From Paenibacillus phytorum (GTDB lineage: Bacteria; Bacillota; Bacilli; Paenibacillales; NBRC-103111): 64,000 nt of DNA. Shown here one piece after another: positions 7,875-16,209 of this stretch (within the stretch, counting starts at the first letter, position 1; every line of letters starts with the position of its first letter). The notes beneath the pieces are model-generated. The model saw only the letters and a program-made list of their open reading frames with translations, did not search any database and was not told the origin of the DNA. A program made the translations under genes and the position numbers. The stretch is from contig NZ_WHOA01000148.1 in NCBI RefSeq assembly GCF_013141715.1, positions 118,654-182,653 on the forward strand, written 5' to 3'.

Positions 7875-8642
7875 TTAAGATGACCGTTTCGCGTTCCATC
7901 GAATGACGAGCTTCTCAAGCCCCGCGATGAGCCAGAAGAAGAATAAGCTGAGCGTGACAATCATCAGAATAGCGACAAATTCGCGATCAGCACGGAACGC
8001 CGATTTTTGCAAAATCATATAATAGCCCAGTCCAACGCCTCCACCAAGCCATTCGGCAATCACGGCCCCCATCACACTGTATGTAGCCGATATTTTGAGT
8101 CCCGTGAAGAGAAATGGCAAAGCATGCGGCAGCTCTAATTTATAAAAGATTTGCCGTTTGCTGGCGCCGATCATCTGCATGTAGTTGTACATACTGCGGT
8201 CCGTTTGCATGAAGCCATCCAAGGTGGACATCGTTACAGGAAAAAAGCAAACAAGTGAAATTAATAGGATTTTAGGTAAAATGCCAAAACCAAATAAAAT
8301 GATGAGCAGCGGCCCCAGCGCAATAGTTGGGACATTTTGAGATAAAATAAGGAGCGGGTAAAAACCAGCCTTTAACGCAGGCACCCGATGTAAGCAGCTA
8401 GCAACAAACACGCCGCCTGTTACACCAACACTAAACCCAATCAACATCAAACGAAGTGTGGCGAAAGTGTGCATCCATACTCTGGGCATATCCGTTGTGC
8501 CGTCTTTCCATATTTTGAGCGGACTAGGCAGCAACCAGCTTGCTGTACCTCCCCAAGTCACGGCAAGCTGCCATAAAAGCAGCAGAAGGATGACCACAAC
8601 AATTGGTGGCCACCCCGCTTTGAACCAGCGATGCTGTTTCAT
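7875..8642 (-). CDS. thiX: ABC transporter permease, ThiX-like
   Basis: This is a 255-residue integral membrane protein with about six hydrophobic helices. It has the permease coupling (EAA-like) region QMIGASKRQIFYKLELPHALP followed by LFTGLKISATYSVMGAVIAEW, typical of the SsuC/ThiX permease family. Its ATG overlaps the stop of the preceding gene as TAATG, so translation is coupled. It pairs with ThiZ and ThiY for uptake of a thiamine pyrimidine precursor. Confidence 0.85.
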   Translation of the reverse strand: MKQHRWFKAGWPPIVVVILLLLLWQLAVTWGGTASWLLPSPLKIWKDGTTDMPRVWMHTFATLRLMLIGFSVGVTGGVFVASCLHRVPALKAGFYPLLILSQNVPTIALGPLLIILFGFGILPKILLISLVCFFPVTMSTLDGFMQTDRSMYNYMQMIGASKRQIFYKLELPHALPFLFTGLKISATYSVMGAVIAEWLGGGVGLGYYMILQKSAFRADREFVAILMIVTLSLFFFWLIAGLEKLVIRWNAKRSS

Positions 8643-8932
8643 TATCTATATTTCTCCGTCAGCTTGTCCATAGAAGCACCCGACGGGTTGAAGTATATTT
8701 TCACCTGTGAAATAACATTAGGGCTGCCCATCTCAATCATCGCGGCATTCATGTCTTGAATGATCGCCAGAAGTTGGTCGAGCTCCCCTTCCATCGTCGT
8801 TTCCAGCGGAGATACAAAATACTTCACACCAGACTTAGCAATGACTTCAATTGCACGATCTACATAGGGGATTACATCTTCATTGTTTTTCGTTTTCGGG
8901 ATGATTTGAATACTGACAAGTGCATTAGCCAC
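8642..8932 (-). CDS. MTH1187/YkoF-type thiamine-binding protein
   Basis: This is a 96-residue ferredoxin-fold protein with the pattern ANALVSIQIIPKTKNNEDV, then a central VKYFVSPLETTMEGELD and a C-terminal VISQVKIYFNPSG. That is the MTH1187 (DUF77) family, whose YkoF members bind thiamine or its pyrimidine part. The start is GTG at 8932 after GGAGGAGGCACTTATA; a TTG further upstream would place the Shine-Dalgarno inside the gene. It sits between thiY and thiX in the riboswitch-controlled operon, which fits a soluble thiamine or precursor binder. Confidence 0.8.
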   Translation of the reverse strand: MANALVSIQIIPKTKNNEDVIPYVDRAIEVIAKSGVKYFVSPLETTMEGELDQLLAIIQDMNAAMIEMGSPNVISQVKIYFNPSGASMDKLTEKYR

Positions 8933-8959
8933 TATAAGTGCCTCCTCCAACTAATCATG

Positions 8960-9973
8960 TTATTTTGAGTTTTCCGGTAAGAATTTGTTCGTGAATGCAG
9001 CATCTGCATCGATATTTTTCTCGAGCAGCTTATGATCTAGCATCCAATTCGCATAGTTTTCCCATACGGATTTTTTTTGTTCTCCCCAACGAGCAGCATC
9101 ATCTTGATAACGAGGGCTGAGCCATTTTTGACTGGCAAGCACAAGTTTTTTATCTAGATCAGGAACCGCTTTGATCAAAATATTAGCAGCGTCTTCAGGC
9201 TTGCTGATAGCAAATTGGTACCCTTTCGATGCGGCAGCCATGAAGGCTTTCACGAGCTCAGGCTTCTCTTTGATCATTTTCTCATTCGTCGCAAGAACCG
9301 GTGTATAGTAATCCAGTTTATCCGAATATTTGTTCAAATAAATCATATTCATCGGCTCGCCGCGCAGCTCGGCATCTACACCTGTCCAAGCATAGTAAAT
9401 CCAAGCGAAATCAATATCGCGTTTCACAGCTGTGAAATAATCGGCATCACCGATGTTCACAATCTTCACTTTGCTCGGATCCGCTTTCTCGGATTGCATT
9501 AGCGATTCGATCATTGAGCTTTCTACAGGAGCACCCCAACCGCCATACGTTTTTCCCTCGAAATCTTTTGGCGACTTGATATTCTTCGCTACCGGCGAAG
9601 CAAAACCGGATGTGTTATGCTGAATCACAGCAGCAATGGAAACCAATGGCACACCTTGAATCCGTCCTTGTGTAATGCTTTCTTGATAACTGACACCGAA
9701 TTCCGCAGCCCCTGAAGCAACCATCGCATCGGCTCCGCCTTCGCCTGGAGCAATAATTTCTACATTCAGTCCCTCTTTTTCAAAAAAGCCTTGATCCTTT
9801 GCGACGTATAACCCTGTATGGTTCGTATTTGGTGTCCAGTCCAGAACGACCTTCACGTTCGTTAACGGCTTGGGCGTTTGTTTTGCTGGCTGCTCTGCCA
9901 TCTTATTGCCGCAACCTGCCAAGGCGACTGTTAAGCTAACTAGCATAAGTGGTGCAATTTTCTTCCATTTCAT
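8960..9973 (-). CDS. thiY: substrate-binding lipoprotein ThiY-like (NMT1/THI5 domain)
   Basis: The 337-residue precursor has a lipoprotein signal: basic start MKWKK, a hydrophobic stretch, and lipobox VALAGC with Cys21. The mature part begins with VKVVLDWTPNTNHTGLYVA, the hallmark of the NMT1/THI5-like family that binds formylaminopyrimidine or HMP-type compounds. GEGGADAMVASGAAEFGVSY follows. The start at 9973 follows GAGAGGGGAAAC. It is the first gene after the TPP riboswitch terminator, so transcription should fall when thiamine pyrophosphate is plentiful. Confidence 0.87.
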   Translation of the reverse strand: MKWKKIAPLMLVSLTVALAGCGNKMAEQPAKQTPKPLTNVKVVLDWTPNTNHTGLYVAKDQGFFEKEGLNVEIIAPGEGGADAMVASGAAEFGVSYQESITQGRIQGVPLVSIAAVIQHNTSGFASPVAKNIKSPKDFEGKTYGGWGAPVESSMIESLMQSEKADPSKVKIVNIGDADYFTAVKRDIDFAWIYYAWTGVDAELRGEPMNMIYLNKYSDKLDYYTPVLATNEKMIKEKPELVKAFMAAASKGYQFAISKPEDAANILIKAVPDLDKKLVLASQKWLSPRYQDDAARWGEQKKSVWENYANWMLDHKLLEKNIDADAAFTNKFLPENSK

Positions 9974-10011
9974 TCTTTGTTTCCCCTCTCCACACCTCTT
10001 TTTAACCACAA

Positions 10012-10036
10012 GAAAAAGCCCCCGTTATCCGGGAGC
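10012..10036 (-). terminator. riboswitch-controlled terminator before thiY
   Basis: On the minus strand GCTCCCG-GATAA-CGGGGGC is followed by TTTTT. It lies between the TPP aptamer and the thiY binding site and is the expected expression platform for transcription attenuation. Confidence 0.85.
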
Positions 10037-10094
10037 GCCATGTGTAGAAAATGATAAACCCATTCGAAACAGATCGAATGAACGTGCATTTATG

Positions 10095-10190
10095 TAAGTT
10101 CTCTACGCTGGCATTACCCAGATCAGATTAACGGTGAGTGACAATGACGGTCACAATCTCAGCCTGACTTCTCAAGCTCCCGTGGGTTCT
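10095..10190 (-). ncRNA. TPP riboswitch (thi box) aptamer
   Basis: Read on the minus strand, the segment carries the thi-box signature: CCACGGGAGCTTGAG, then GGCTGAGATTG, a variable arm, and CTGATCTGGGTAATGCCAGC followed by GTAGAGAAC. These are the conserved pyrimidine- and pyrophosphate-sensing parts of the TPP aptamer. It lies about 120 bp before thiY with an intrinsic terminator in between. The operon should therefore be shut off by thiamine pyrophosphate. Confidence 0.93.
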
Positions 10191-10205
10191 TATTGGTTTG
10201 TTTAT

Positions 10206-10234
10206 ACCATACCTCATGTTCGTACTTATTGCAA
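10206..10234 (-). promoter_or_regulatory. predicted sigma-A promoter of the thiY operon
   Basis: On the minus strand TTGCAA (10234-10229), a 17-bp spacer and TATGGT (10211-10206) lie just upstream of the TPP aptamer. The spacing is ideal and the position fits a transcript starting a few bases before the riboswitch. Confidence 0.6.
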
Positions 10235-10384
10235 ACAGAAATGATAGTTACATGACGGTATTATGATACATGTACAGCTTTTGTGAGGTTTTACGAACGT
10301 TCTCATTTTTGTTCAAAATACGCTTGTTGCATTAAAGTTGTTCAAAGTCTAAGTACATGTATGTGGGCATCCATGGTTACCGAT

Positions 10385-10567
10385 GTTGTATTTTCTGCAA
10401 CATTTTCCGCTTTCAAAGGCTATTTTTTAAGATGAAGTTGTATTTTGTACAACACTTTTAGTCCATTTAGGGAAAAATGACCTGTATGGGTCCAAAATGT
10501 TGCACGTAATACAACAACTTATCGCAATAGGCGCAATATCGGCTGCCATTGTTGTACTTTCTACAAC
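10385..10567. repeat. four palindromic GTTGYA-N5-TRCAAC boxes in the gap between VOC gene and thi promoter
   Basis: Imperfect 17-bp inverted repeats begin at 10385 (GTTGTATTTTCTGCAAC), 10437 (GTTGTATTTTGTACAAC), 10499 (GTTGCACGTAATACAAC) and 10551 (GTTGTACTTTCTACAAC). Start-to-start distances are 52, 62 and 52 bp. They occupy most of the 500-bp noncoding gap at 10235-10740, where no gene is visible. The sequences between boxes are not conserved. They may be a dispersed repeat family or a set of protein-binding sites. Confidence 0.75.
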
Positions 10568-10743
10568 ATCAACCAACAAGAGTCTGGATCCAATCCTTCA
10601 CCAACCTTTAAACAAGAAAAAACCACCATTCACTTCATGATCATGCCCCCCTAGAATTTTCATTGGTTTAACCCAGGGGTTTTTCCAATGCCTATTCTTA
10701 TTGGGGCGCTTCACTTAATGAACAGTGGCCTTTAATCATCTAC

Positions 10744-11154
10744 CTATTTTTTCACAAGAGTCAATTGCCATGTGACTCCAAAACGATCACCAACCCAACC
10801 AAACTTTTCACTAAATGGGTAGGCTCCTAATGGCATGAGCACGGTGCCGTCTTGCGCTAACTTCTCATACACACGATCAATTTCCTCTTCACTATCACAT
10901 GTGACATACAATGAAATCGCAGGTGTAAAAGTGAAATCATGCTTCACATAGCTATCTATGCACATAAATACCTGTCCATGAAGTGAAAATGTGGCGTGCA
11001 GAACACTTCCCTCGGGGCCAGCCTCACCCGCTCCATAGCGCTTTATGGTCAATATCTCGGAATGGTCAAATAAAGACGTATAGAAATTCATGGCTTCCTC
11101 AGCTTGGCCAGAAAACATTAAAAATGTCGTTATTTTTTGATTTGATTTTTCCAC
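10744..11154 (-). CDS. VOC-superfamily (PhnB/glyoxalase-like) protein
   Basis: This is a 136-residue protein with the pattern QKITTFLMFSGQAEEAMNFYTSLF, then SVLHATFSLHGQVFMCIDS and WVGDRFGVTWQL. This is the PhnB/3-demethylubiquinone-methyltransferase-like branch of the vicinal oxygen chelate fold. Such proteins are often named from homology only; no substrate can be given. The start is GTG at 11154 with AAGGAG 8 bp upstream. The next gene upstream, a patatin, ends 18 bp away on the same strand, so they may be cotranscribed. Confidence 0.8.
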   Translation of the reverse strand: MEKSNQKITTFLMFSGQAEEAMNFYTSLFDHSEILTIKRYGAGEAGPEGSVLHATFSLHGQVFMCIDSYVKHDFTFTPAISLYVTCDSEEEIDRVYEKLAQDGTVLMPLGAYPFSEKFGWVGDRFGVTWQLTLVKK

Positions 11155-11172
11155 GAACACAACTCCTTCCAA

Positions 11173-12024
11173 TCAATTAAGTAGCCATTCTTTCATCTGT
11201 GATCCCATTCGTTTCGCATCCTGATACCCAAGCTCGTGCAGCGCTTCTAGTTTCTTTGGATCCTTTTCCATACGGCCTACTACTACTTTAGACGAAGGTC
11301 GTATAACGATCGCACTTCCATCTGCTTCCATTCGTTCAATGGTTTCTAAGGTTCCATTATAGATTTCGCTTCGATTGACAAGTACATTTACTAGACCGTT
11401 ATAAGCCGGATAAAAGCTTTTAGCTAACCATCGCTGTTTAAATGGGGTCTTGCGATAACCTTTTTCTTTGGTTAGTACGATAACATGCTTTTTATTCCCG
11501 TCAGCAAGAGACTTCTTCACAGGAATCGGATCCACTAAGCCACCGTCAAATAAGGTTCGACCTTCATAATGAATGGGTGTCGCTACAAAAGGCAATGAGC
11601 TTGAAGCTTGAACAATCGGCATGGTTTGCTGCATGAGCTGATGCTTCGTGTAATAAATGGGTTCGCCTGTATGCGCATCGGTTGTACCGATAGCGAACTG
11701 CTGCGGCGAGTTATAGAAAGCATCGTAATCAAACGGCACCAGCTTATTTGGCAGCTCATTAAATATGAAATCCATCCCAAATATGCTTTTATGACGGAAT
11801 AAATTGCGATAGCTTAAATATCGGTGATCCCTAATATAACCAATCGTTACTTTTTTATTACGCCCGGGTTGTTTGGAAATATATGAAACGGCGTTGCATG
11901 CCCCTGCCGATACACCAACCACATAAGGAAAATATAAATCCTGTTCCATAAAGTATTCCAAGACTCCTGCGGTGTATACGCCTCGCATACCTCCGCCTTC
12001 CAGTACGAGTCCAATTCCTTCCAT
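11173..12024 (-). CDS. patatin-like phospholipase
   Basis: This is a 283-residue alpha/beta lipase with the whole patatin signature. GLVLEGGGMRGVYTAGVL at residues 4-21 forms the oxyanion hole. GVSAGA near 38 is the nucleophile elbow with catalytic Ser. The motif LFDGGLVDPIPV near 160 carries the catalytic Asp (DGG). It has no signal peptide or membrane segment and so is cytoplasmic or peripheral. These enzymes hydrolyse membrane phospholipids. The ATG at 12024 follows AAGAAGGTG; a GTG six bases earlier is too close to it. Confidence 0.9.
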   Translation of the reverse strand: MEGIGLVLEGGGMRGVYTAGVLEYFMEQDLYFPYVVGVSAGACNAVSYISKQPGRNKKVTIGYIRDHRYLSYRNLFRHKSIFGMDFIFNELPNKLVPFDYDAFYNSPQQFAIGTTDAHTGEPIYYTKHQLMQQTMPIVQASSSLPFVATPIHYEGRTLFDGGLVDPIPVKKSLADGNKKHVIVLTKEKGYRKTPFKQRWLAKSFYPAYNGLVNVLVNRSEIYNGTLETIERMEADGSAIVIRPSSKVVVGRMEKDPKKLEALHELGYQDAKRMGSQMKEWLLN

Positions 12025-12149
12025 GGCCACACCTTCTTTCTCTTTCTCTCTGTCTCTAGCCCCTTTCTAGCATACAGGAAATGTAAATTAAAAGAAATGC
12101 TCCTCCATCTCCGTAAAAGAGACAAAGAAGCAGATTTCATACCACTTTA

Positions 12150-12308
12150 TTAGACGGATTCAGGAATTACCCCTGATAATCCACGTTTTTGGCGAATTTT
12201 ACGGATGATCAGTCCATTGGTCGGCGACAATAGGAAAGCTTCGAATGAAGCCACTGTCGTGATCGACACCAAACCCATCAAAAGATAGTGGAATAACAAA
12301 ACCAATCT
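12150..12308 (-). pseudogene. remnant of a metal ABC transporter permease (ABC-3 type), C-terminal pieces
   Basis: The minus strand between 12308 and 12150 is open for 52 codons after a stop, with no start of its own. It reads HYLLMGLVSITTVASFEA, then FLLSPTNGLIIRKIRQKRG and a stop. The first piece resembles the mid-protein motif of zinc/manganese ABC-3 permeases (LLMxLxSxxTVASF). The second resembles their C-terminal LFSPxxGLLxxxxRR end. About 60-80 residues that normally separate the two are missing. This looks like a degraded gene with an internal deletion. The rest of 12025-12320 holds nothing else. Confidence 0.55.
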
Positions 12309-12321
12309 TTATACGCAACAC

Positions 12322-12351
12322 AAAAAAGCCCCTGTCCAAGGACAAGGGCTC
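12322..12351 (-). terminator. terminator of the HK / HD-GYP operon
   Basis: On the minus strand AGCCCTTGTCC pairs with GGACAGGGGCT around TT, followed by TTTTTT. It lies 60 bp after the stop of the HD-GYP gene. Confidence 0.85.
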
Positions 12352-12411
12352 CGCGTTCATTTAGGGTCTGGTCTTGCTAGTATGAGAAGGCTATTCAGGC
12401 AATTAATGCCA

Positions 12412-13977
12412 TTAACGCTGTTCCTTGTAGAACTCTTTAATGACCAGAAACTCATCCAAATGCTTAATGAAGAGATCTACGATTACAGGATCGAAATGAC
12501 GACCGCGTTCCGTTTTAAGCAAATCCATCACGCGATCAAGTTCCCAAGCTTTCTTATAAACACGATCACTGCATAGAGCGTCAAATACATCAGCTAATGC
12601 GGTTATACGACCATAGAGATGGATCTCGTCGCCGCGAAGTCCTTGGGGATACCCTGTTCCATCGTAACGCTCATGATGCTGCTGGGCAATGATAGCTGCA
12701 GCATTTAAGACTTGCTTGTTCGAATGCTTAAGCATTTCGTATCCAAGATTCGAATGGGTTTTCATAACGTCGAATTCTTCACTTGTAAGCGATCCAGGCT
12801 TATTTAAAATCGCATCTGGTATGCCAACTTTACCCACATCATGCATCGGTGAAGCTAAGCGAATGACTTCGGCTTCCTGCTCGGATAAACCATACTTGAT
12901 GGCCAGTAAACGGGAGTATTCAGCAACTCTTTTTACATGGTGTCCCGTTTCCTTTGATCTCGTTTCTGTGATTTCGCCCATCGTATAAATAATTTCTTGC
13001 TGTGTGCTTTCCAGCTCTTCATTCAAATAAATATTTTCGAAAGCCACAGAAACATTCGCACAATAAATATCAACTAAATAATGCTCCCACTCGCTGAGTG
13101 CTTTGAATCCATTCATATAGATGACATTTTCCATCCCCATCTTACTTTGAAAATAAATCACAAAGCGATCTGATGCGAAGCTGCTTTTTTTGGAATGAAA
13201 GGCATGTTCAATCTCTTCGAGTACATCTGCAGGAACAACATCCCTTGCTCGTTCGTCTTGATTGGATGCATAATCTCCGCTCGCTGCTAGGATATAAATA
13301 TCTTCAACACCTTTGGTAACAGCAAAGCTGCAATGTAGCGCATTTTTATGTAAGTTAACGATGGATGTCATTTGTGTTAAAACACCAGAAGCGAATTTCT
13401 TCATAGATTGCAGCTCGAATAGCGAAGCAGATGATTTAATAATCTCCTCCAGGCCTGATCTGCTTTTCTCAATTGTTTTAATATCACGATAGGAACGCAG
13501 CGCCGTTACCACTGTGGTGAACAGCTTCTGTGTTGTGAGTTCTGTCTTTTCTTTATAATCATTAATGTCATAATCCATGATGACCGTGCGTTCAGGCGCT
13601 TGACCTGGCTGACCTGTCCGCAAAATAATACGTATCGCCTGATTATTCAATTCTTCGCGTATGTACTTAACAATTTGCAGCCCCGCATCATCTTGCTCCA
13701 TAACAACATCTAAAAGAACTAAGGAGGCATTCGGTTGTTGTTTCAATAGCTGTTTGGCTTCTAAAGCCGAATAAGCACTATGGAATTCCAGCTTCTTTCC
13801 ATCAAATTCGAAATCTTGCAGAACCATTTTCGTCACTTGATGGATTTGTTTCTCATCATCAACAATAAGTACGACCCAAGGGTCTTGTTCGATCGTTACT
13901 TCCTTAGCTGAATCGGTCTCTTCTTCCTCAGCAAAAAGAAGCTCATCCTGGTCCATTAACCCATCTTGTCCTGTCAT
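12412..13977 (-). CDS. response regulator with DUF3369-like and HD-GYP domains
   Basis: This is a 521-residue protein with a receiver domain at about 34-155 (VVLIVDDE, phosphoacceptor Asp90 in LVLLD). A central DUF3369-type sensory domain follows at about 165-320, then a C-terminal HD-GYP phosphodiesterase domain. The HD pair is in SPMHDVGKVGIP (His379, Asp380) and the second motif is HHERYDGTGYP (434-444). HD-GYP enzymes degrade cyclic di-GMP, so this is probably a two-component output lowering c-di-GMP. The start overlaps the stop of the kinase gene by 4 bp (ATGA), so the pair is translationally coupled. Confidence 0.9.
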   Translation of the reverse strand: MTGQDGLMDQDELLFAEEEETDSAKEVTIEQDPWVVLIVDDEKQIHQVTKMVLQDFEFDGKKLEFHSAYSALEAKQLLKQQPNASLVLLDVVMEQDDAGLQIVKYIREELNNQAIRIILRTGQPGQAPERTVIMDYDINDYKEKTELTTQKLFTTVVTALRSYRDIKTIEKSRSGLEEIIKSSASLFELQSMKKFASGVLTQMTSIVNLHKNALHCSFAVTKGVEDIYILAASGDYASNQDERARDVVPADVLEEIEHAFHSKKSSFASDRFVIYFQSKMGMENVIYMNGFKALSEWEHYLVDIYCANVSVAFENIYLNEELESTQQEIIYTMGEITETRSKETGHHVKRVAEYSRLLAIKYGLSEQEAEVIRLASPMHDVGKVGIPDAILNKPGSLTSEEFDVMKTHSNLGYEMLKHSNKQVLNAAAIIAQQHHERYDGTGYPQGLRGDEIHLYGRITALADVFDALCSDRVYKKAWELDRVMDLLKTERGRHFDPVIVDLFIKHLDEFLVIKEFYKEQR

Positions 13978-15509
13978 TGCACGGCCTCCTCCTCTTTCGG
14001 AATTGTAATGGTAAATAAACTTCCTTGTCCCAAGGTACTGGAACCATCGATGGTTCCATTCAGTGATTGTGTAACGAGATTATAGACAATATTCATCCCT
14101 AACCCAGTTCCGCCTTTGCCGCGGCTCGTCGTGAAGAAAGGATCAAAAATTTGATCTAGAACTTCTTGTGTCATCCCTTTACCGTCATCTGTATAGGCAA
14201 GGATAATATAGTCTTGATGATCTTCAACACGTATCGTTAAACTGCCTTCTTCTTCTAATGCATAAGCATGGTTCAAAGAATTCATAACTAAATTCGTAAT
14301 AATTTGTGATAAAGCGCCTGGGTATGTGTAAAGCATCAGCTCATTATCGCAATATACATCTACTCGGAGCCTTGTTTTCTTGAGCGTAGGTTTCAAGCTT
14401 GAAATGATTCCCTCTAAATACTCTTTCAAGTGAAACGTGCGCTTTACTTCAACACTTTGATCAACAGAAATTTGTTTAAAACTGCGCACCAAGGAAGAAG
14501 CGCGTTCCAAATTGGTCTGCACCATGGCATTCGTCTCTTGGGTAATGGATAGGAACTGTTCAAGGTCAGACTTTTTCATCTTCCCAGTCTCATACAGGCT
14601 CTTAAATTCCTTCGTCTTTTGATCCAAATAACTAATTGCGGTTACACCGATCCCGATTGGTGTATTGATTTCGTGTGAAACCCCGGCAACCAAATTACCC
14701 AAAGCCCCCATTTTTTCCGATTGGACAAGGTGGTCCTGTGTCACTTGCAGCGTATTTAGCACCTGTTGAAGTTCATGGTAGCGCTCATCCAAATTTTTGA
14801 CCATGTCATTAAAAGCTTCAGACACCTCAGCGATTTCAGGAGAAGCTTTGAACTGCAGTTTAGGAAGGTCTCCTCCTTGCTTCACAATAAGCGCGGCTTC
14901 ACGAAGCCGACTTAACGGACGAATAACAATCCTTCGCAAAATAAGCCATAGTAATGTTGACATAACAATAGCAACACTAAAGCCCACAATCAGAATAAGT
15001 TTCGTTCGCTTTGTCAGCAGCGCGGCTTCCTCGGAGGAATCAAAAATAACTTCTACCGCACCTACAACAAGGCCATCCTCCTGAAGAGGCGCCGTTAGAC
15101 GGACAACCGGTTTATCCGTTTCCGCCATAGGCACACGGTCAACAATGGTTTGATCCTGCTTAGGAACGACTACCCTAGAAAGAGGCATATGATTGCCAAC
15201 TTCAGAACGATTGGAAGCCGCGAGAACAATGCCTTGTTTATCGTATAACTTCATTTCGAGAACACGCGTATTTTTGTATTGAATATAATCAAATATTTGC
15301 TGCACATCGGTAACGGAACGAGATTCTTCATAGCGTCCATTGATGGCAATTGTCATGCCGCTTATTTGACTCACATAGGCTTCTCGAATGGATTGATTTA
15401 AACTTATGGTGTCGAAGATCAACATGGTTGAGAGCATACTGACCGTAACAGCCGTTACGACGAAAACAATTCTTTTCTGTAAGCTCAATCTCTTTTTAAG
15501 AAATGGCAT
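13974..15509 (-). CDS. membrane sensor histidine kinase
   Basis: This is a 511-residue protein. Transmembrane helices lie at about 14-34 and 169-191 and bracket an extracytoplasmic sensor of about 135 residues. A HAMP linker follows (192-245), then a coiled segment, the phosphoacceptor region VAGVSHEINTPIG (His279) and a HATPase domain with N-box NLVMNSLNHA, DDGKGM and GGTGLGMNI near the end. SHEINTP is typical of HPK4-like kinases. It is the partner of the downstream HD-GYP regulator. The upstream lipoprotein gene ends 9 bp before its start. Confidence 0.9.
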   Translation of the reverse strand: MPFLKKRLSLQKRIVFVVTAVTVSMLSTMLIFDTISLNQSIREAYVSQISGMTIAINGRYEESRSVTDVQQIFDYIQYKNTRVLEMKLYDKQGIVLAASNRSEVGNHMPLSRVVVPKQDQTIVDRVPMAETDKPVVRLTAPLQEDGLVVGAVEVIFDSSEEAALLTKRTKLILIVGFSVAIVMSTLLWLILRRIVIRPLSRLREAALIVKQGGDLPKLQFKASPEIAEVSEAFNDMVKNLDERYHELQQVLNTLQVTQDHLVQSEKMGALGNLVAGVSHEINTPIGIGVTAISYLDQKTKEFKSLYETGKMKKSDLEQFLSITQETNAMVQTNLERASSLVRSFKQISVDQSVEVKRTFHLKEYLEGIISSLKPTLKKTRLRVDVYCDNELMLYTYPGALSQIITNLVMNSLNHAYALEEEGSLTIRVEDHQDYIILAYTDDGKGMTQEVLDQIFDPFFTTSRGKGGTGLGMNIVYNLVTQSLNGTIDGSSTLGQGSLFTITIPKEEEAVQ

Positions 15510-15518
15510 GGGTTGCTC

Positions 15519-15899
15519 CTACTTCACTTCAAACGTGATCGTCTTGCTTACATCGTAAGGTGTATGATCGTTATTATGTAAGGAAACTTTTAATTCGTGA
15601 GGGCCTTTGCTTAAATTCTCATATTTTTTTTCAGTAGTCGTCATGATTTCTTTTTCTGCTTTGTCCAAGGAAACATGCACGTGCCCTTCCCCTTGCTTGC
15701 GCTGTTGATCATAATGCTCTTTGGAAAGCATAAGGTCCGTTGTAATTCGAAGGGTTGCTGAATCTCCATTAACAGTGGTACTTGCCTCTAAGGTAGGCGT
15801 GAACGAATTTGCCGGTGTTGTATTGGTTTTGGATGATCCACATCCGGAAATACTTAGTGTAACAGCTGCAATTATACAAAAACCTTTCCATGTTCTCAT
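15519..15899 (-). CDS. small lipoprotein in the HK / HD-GYP operon
   Basis: The 126-residue precursor has signal MRTWKGFCIIAAVTLSISGC with Cys20 as the lipidation site. A Ser/Thr/Asn-rich spacer follows, then a beta-rich domain (ATLRITTDLMLSKEHYDQQ, HVHVSLDKAEKEIM, PHELKVSLHNNDHTPYDVSKTITFEVK). The domain may be a small Ig-like or FixH/copper-binding-like fold, but I cannot assign a family. As the first gene of the operon and outside the membrane, it is a candidate ligand-binding accessory of the kinase. RBS GGGGATGAAACG. Confidence 0.7.
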   Translation of the reverse strand: MRTWKGFCIIAAVTLSISGCGSSKTNTTPANSFTPTLEASTTVNGDSATLRITTDLMLSKEHYDQQRKQGEGHVHVSLDKAEKEIMTTTEKKYENLSKGPHELKVSLHNNDHTPYDVSKTITFEVK

Positions 15900-16209
15900 C
15901 GTTTCATCCCCTATTTAGACCCTAATTGTCTAATCATGGCAAAAAAAAGCTATCTTCTCTAGCTTATGAATATTCAAGCGGTTTGTCCACTTTTATTTTG
16001 GAAACAATAGCCTTTTTGTACAATTGATTTTGTATTCGAAATTTTCTGACTTTTAATGTCGAAATATCATAAGTGCGCTCACATTTTGCGCTTCCCCAGG
16101 AAATAATTTCATTTCCCAAACGAAGAATGATTTCCCCAGTTTTGGAGCAATGTAGTAAAGTCGCTGTTCTTTTTTACCCATAACAATTATCCTTAGGAGG
16201 CATTCCCCT
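15900..16209. other. 310-bp gap, promoter region only
   Basis: This is a divergent gap between the lipoprotein gene (minus) and the gene at 16210 (plus). It is AT-rich, with no reading frame, strong palindrome or terminator that I can support. Confidence 0.5.

Noticed and set aside
10610..10700. Terminator CCCCCTAG...AGGGGTTTTT on the plus strand
   Set aside because: No plus-strand gene lies upstream and the stem is short with a long loop.
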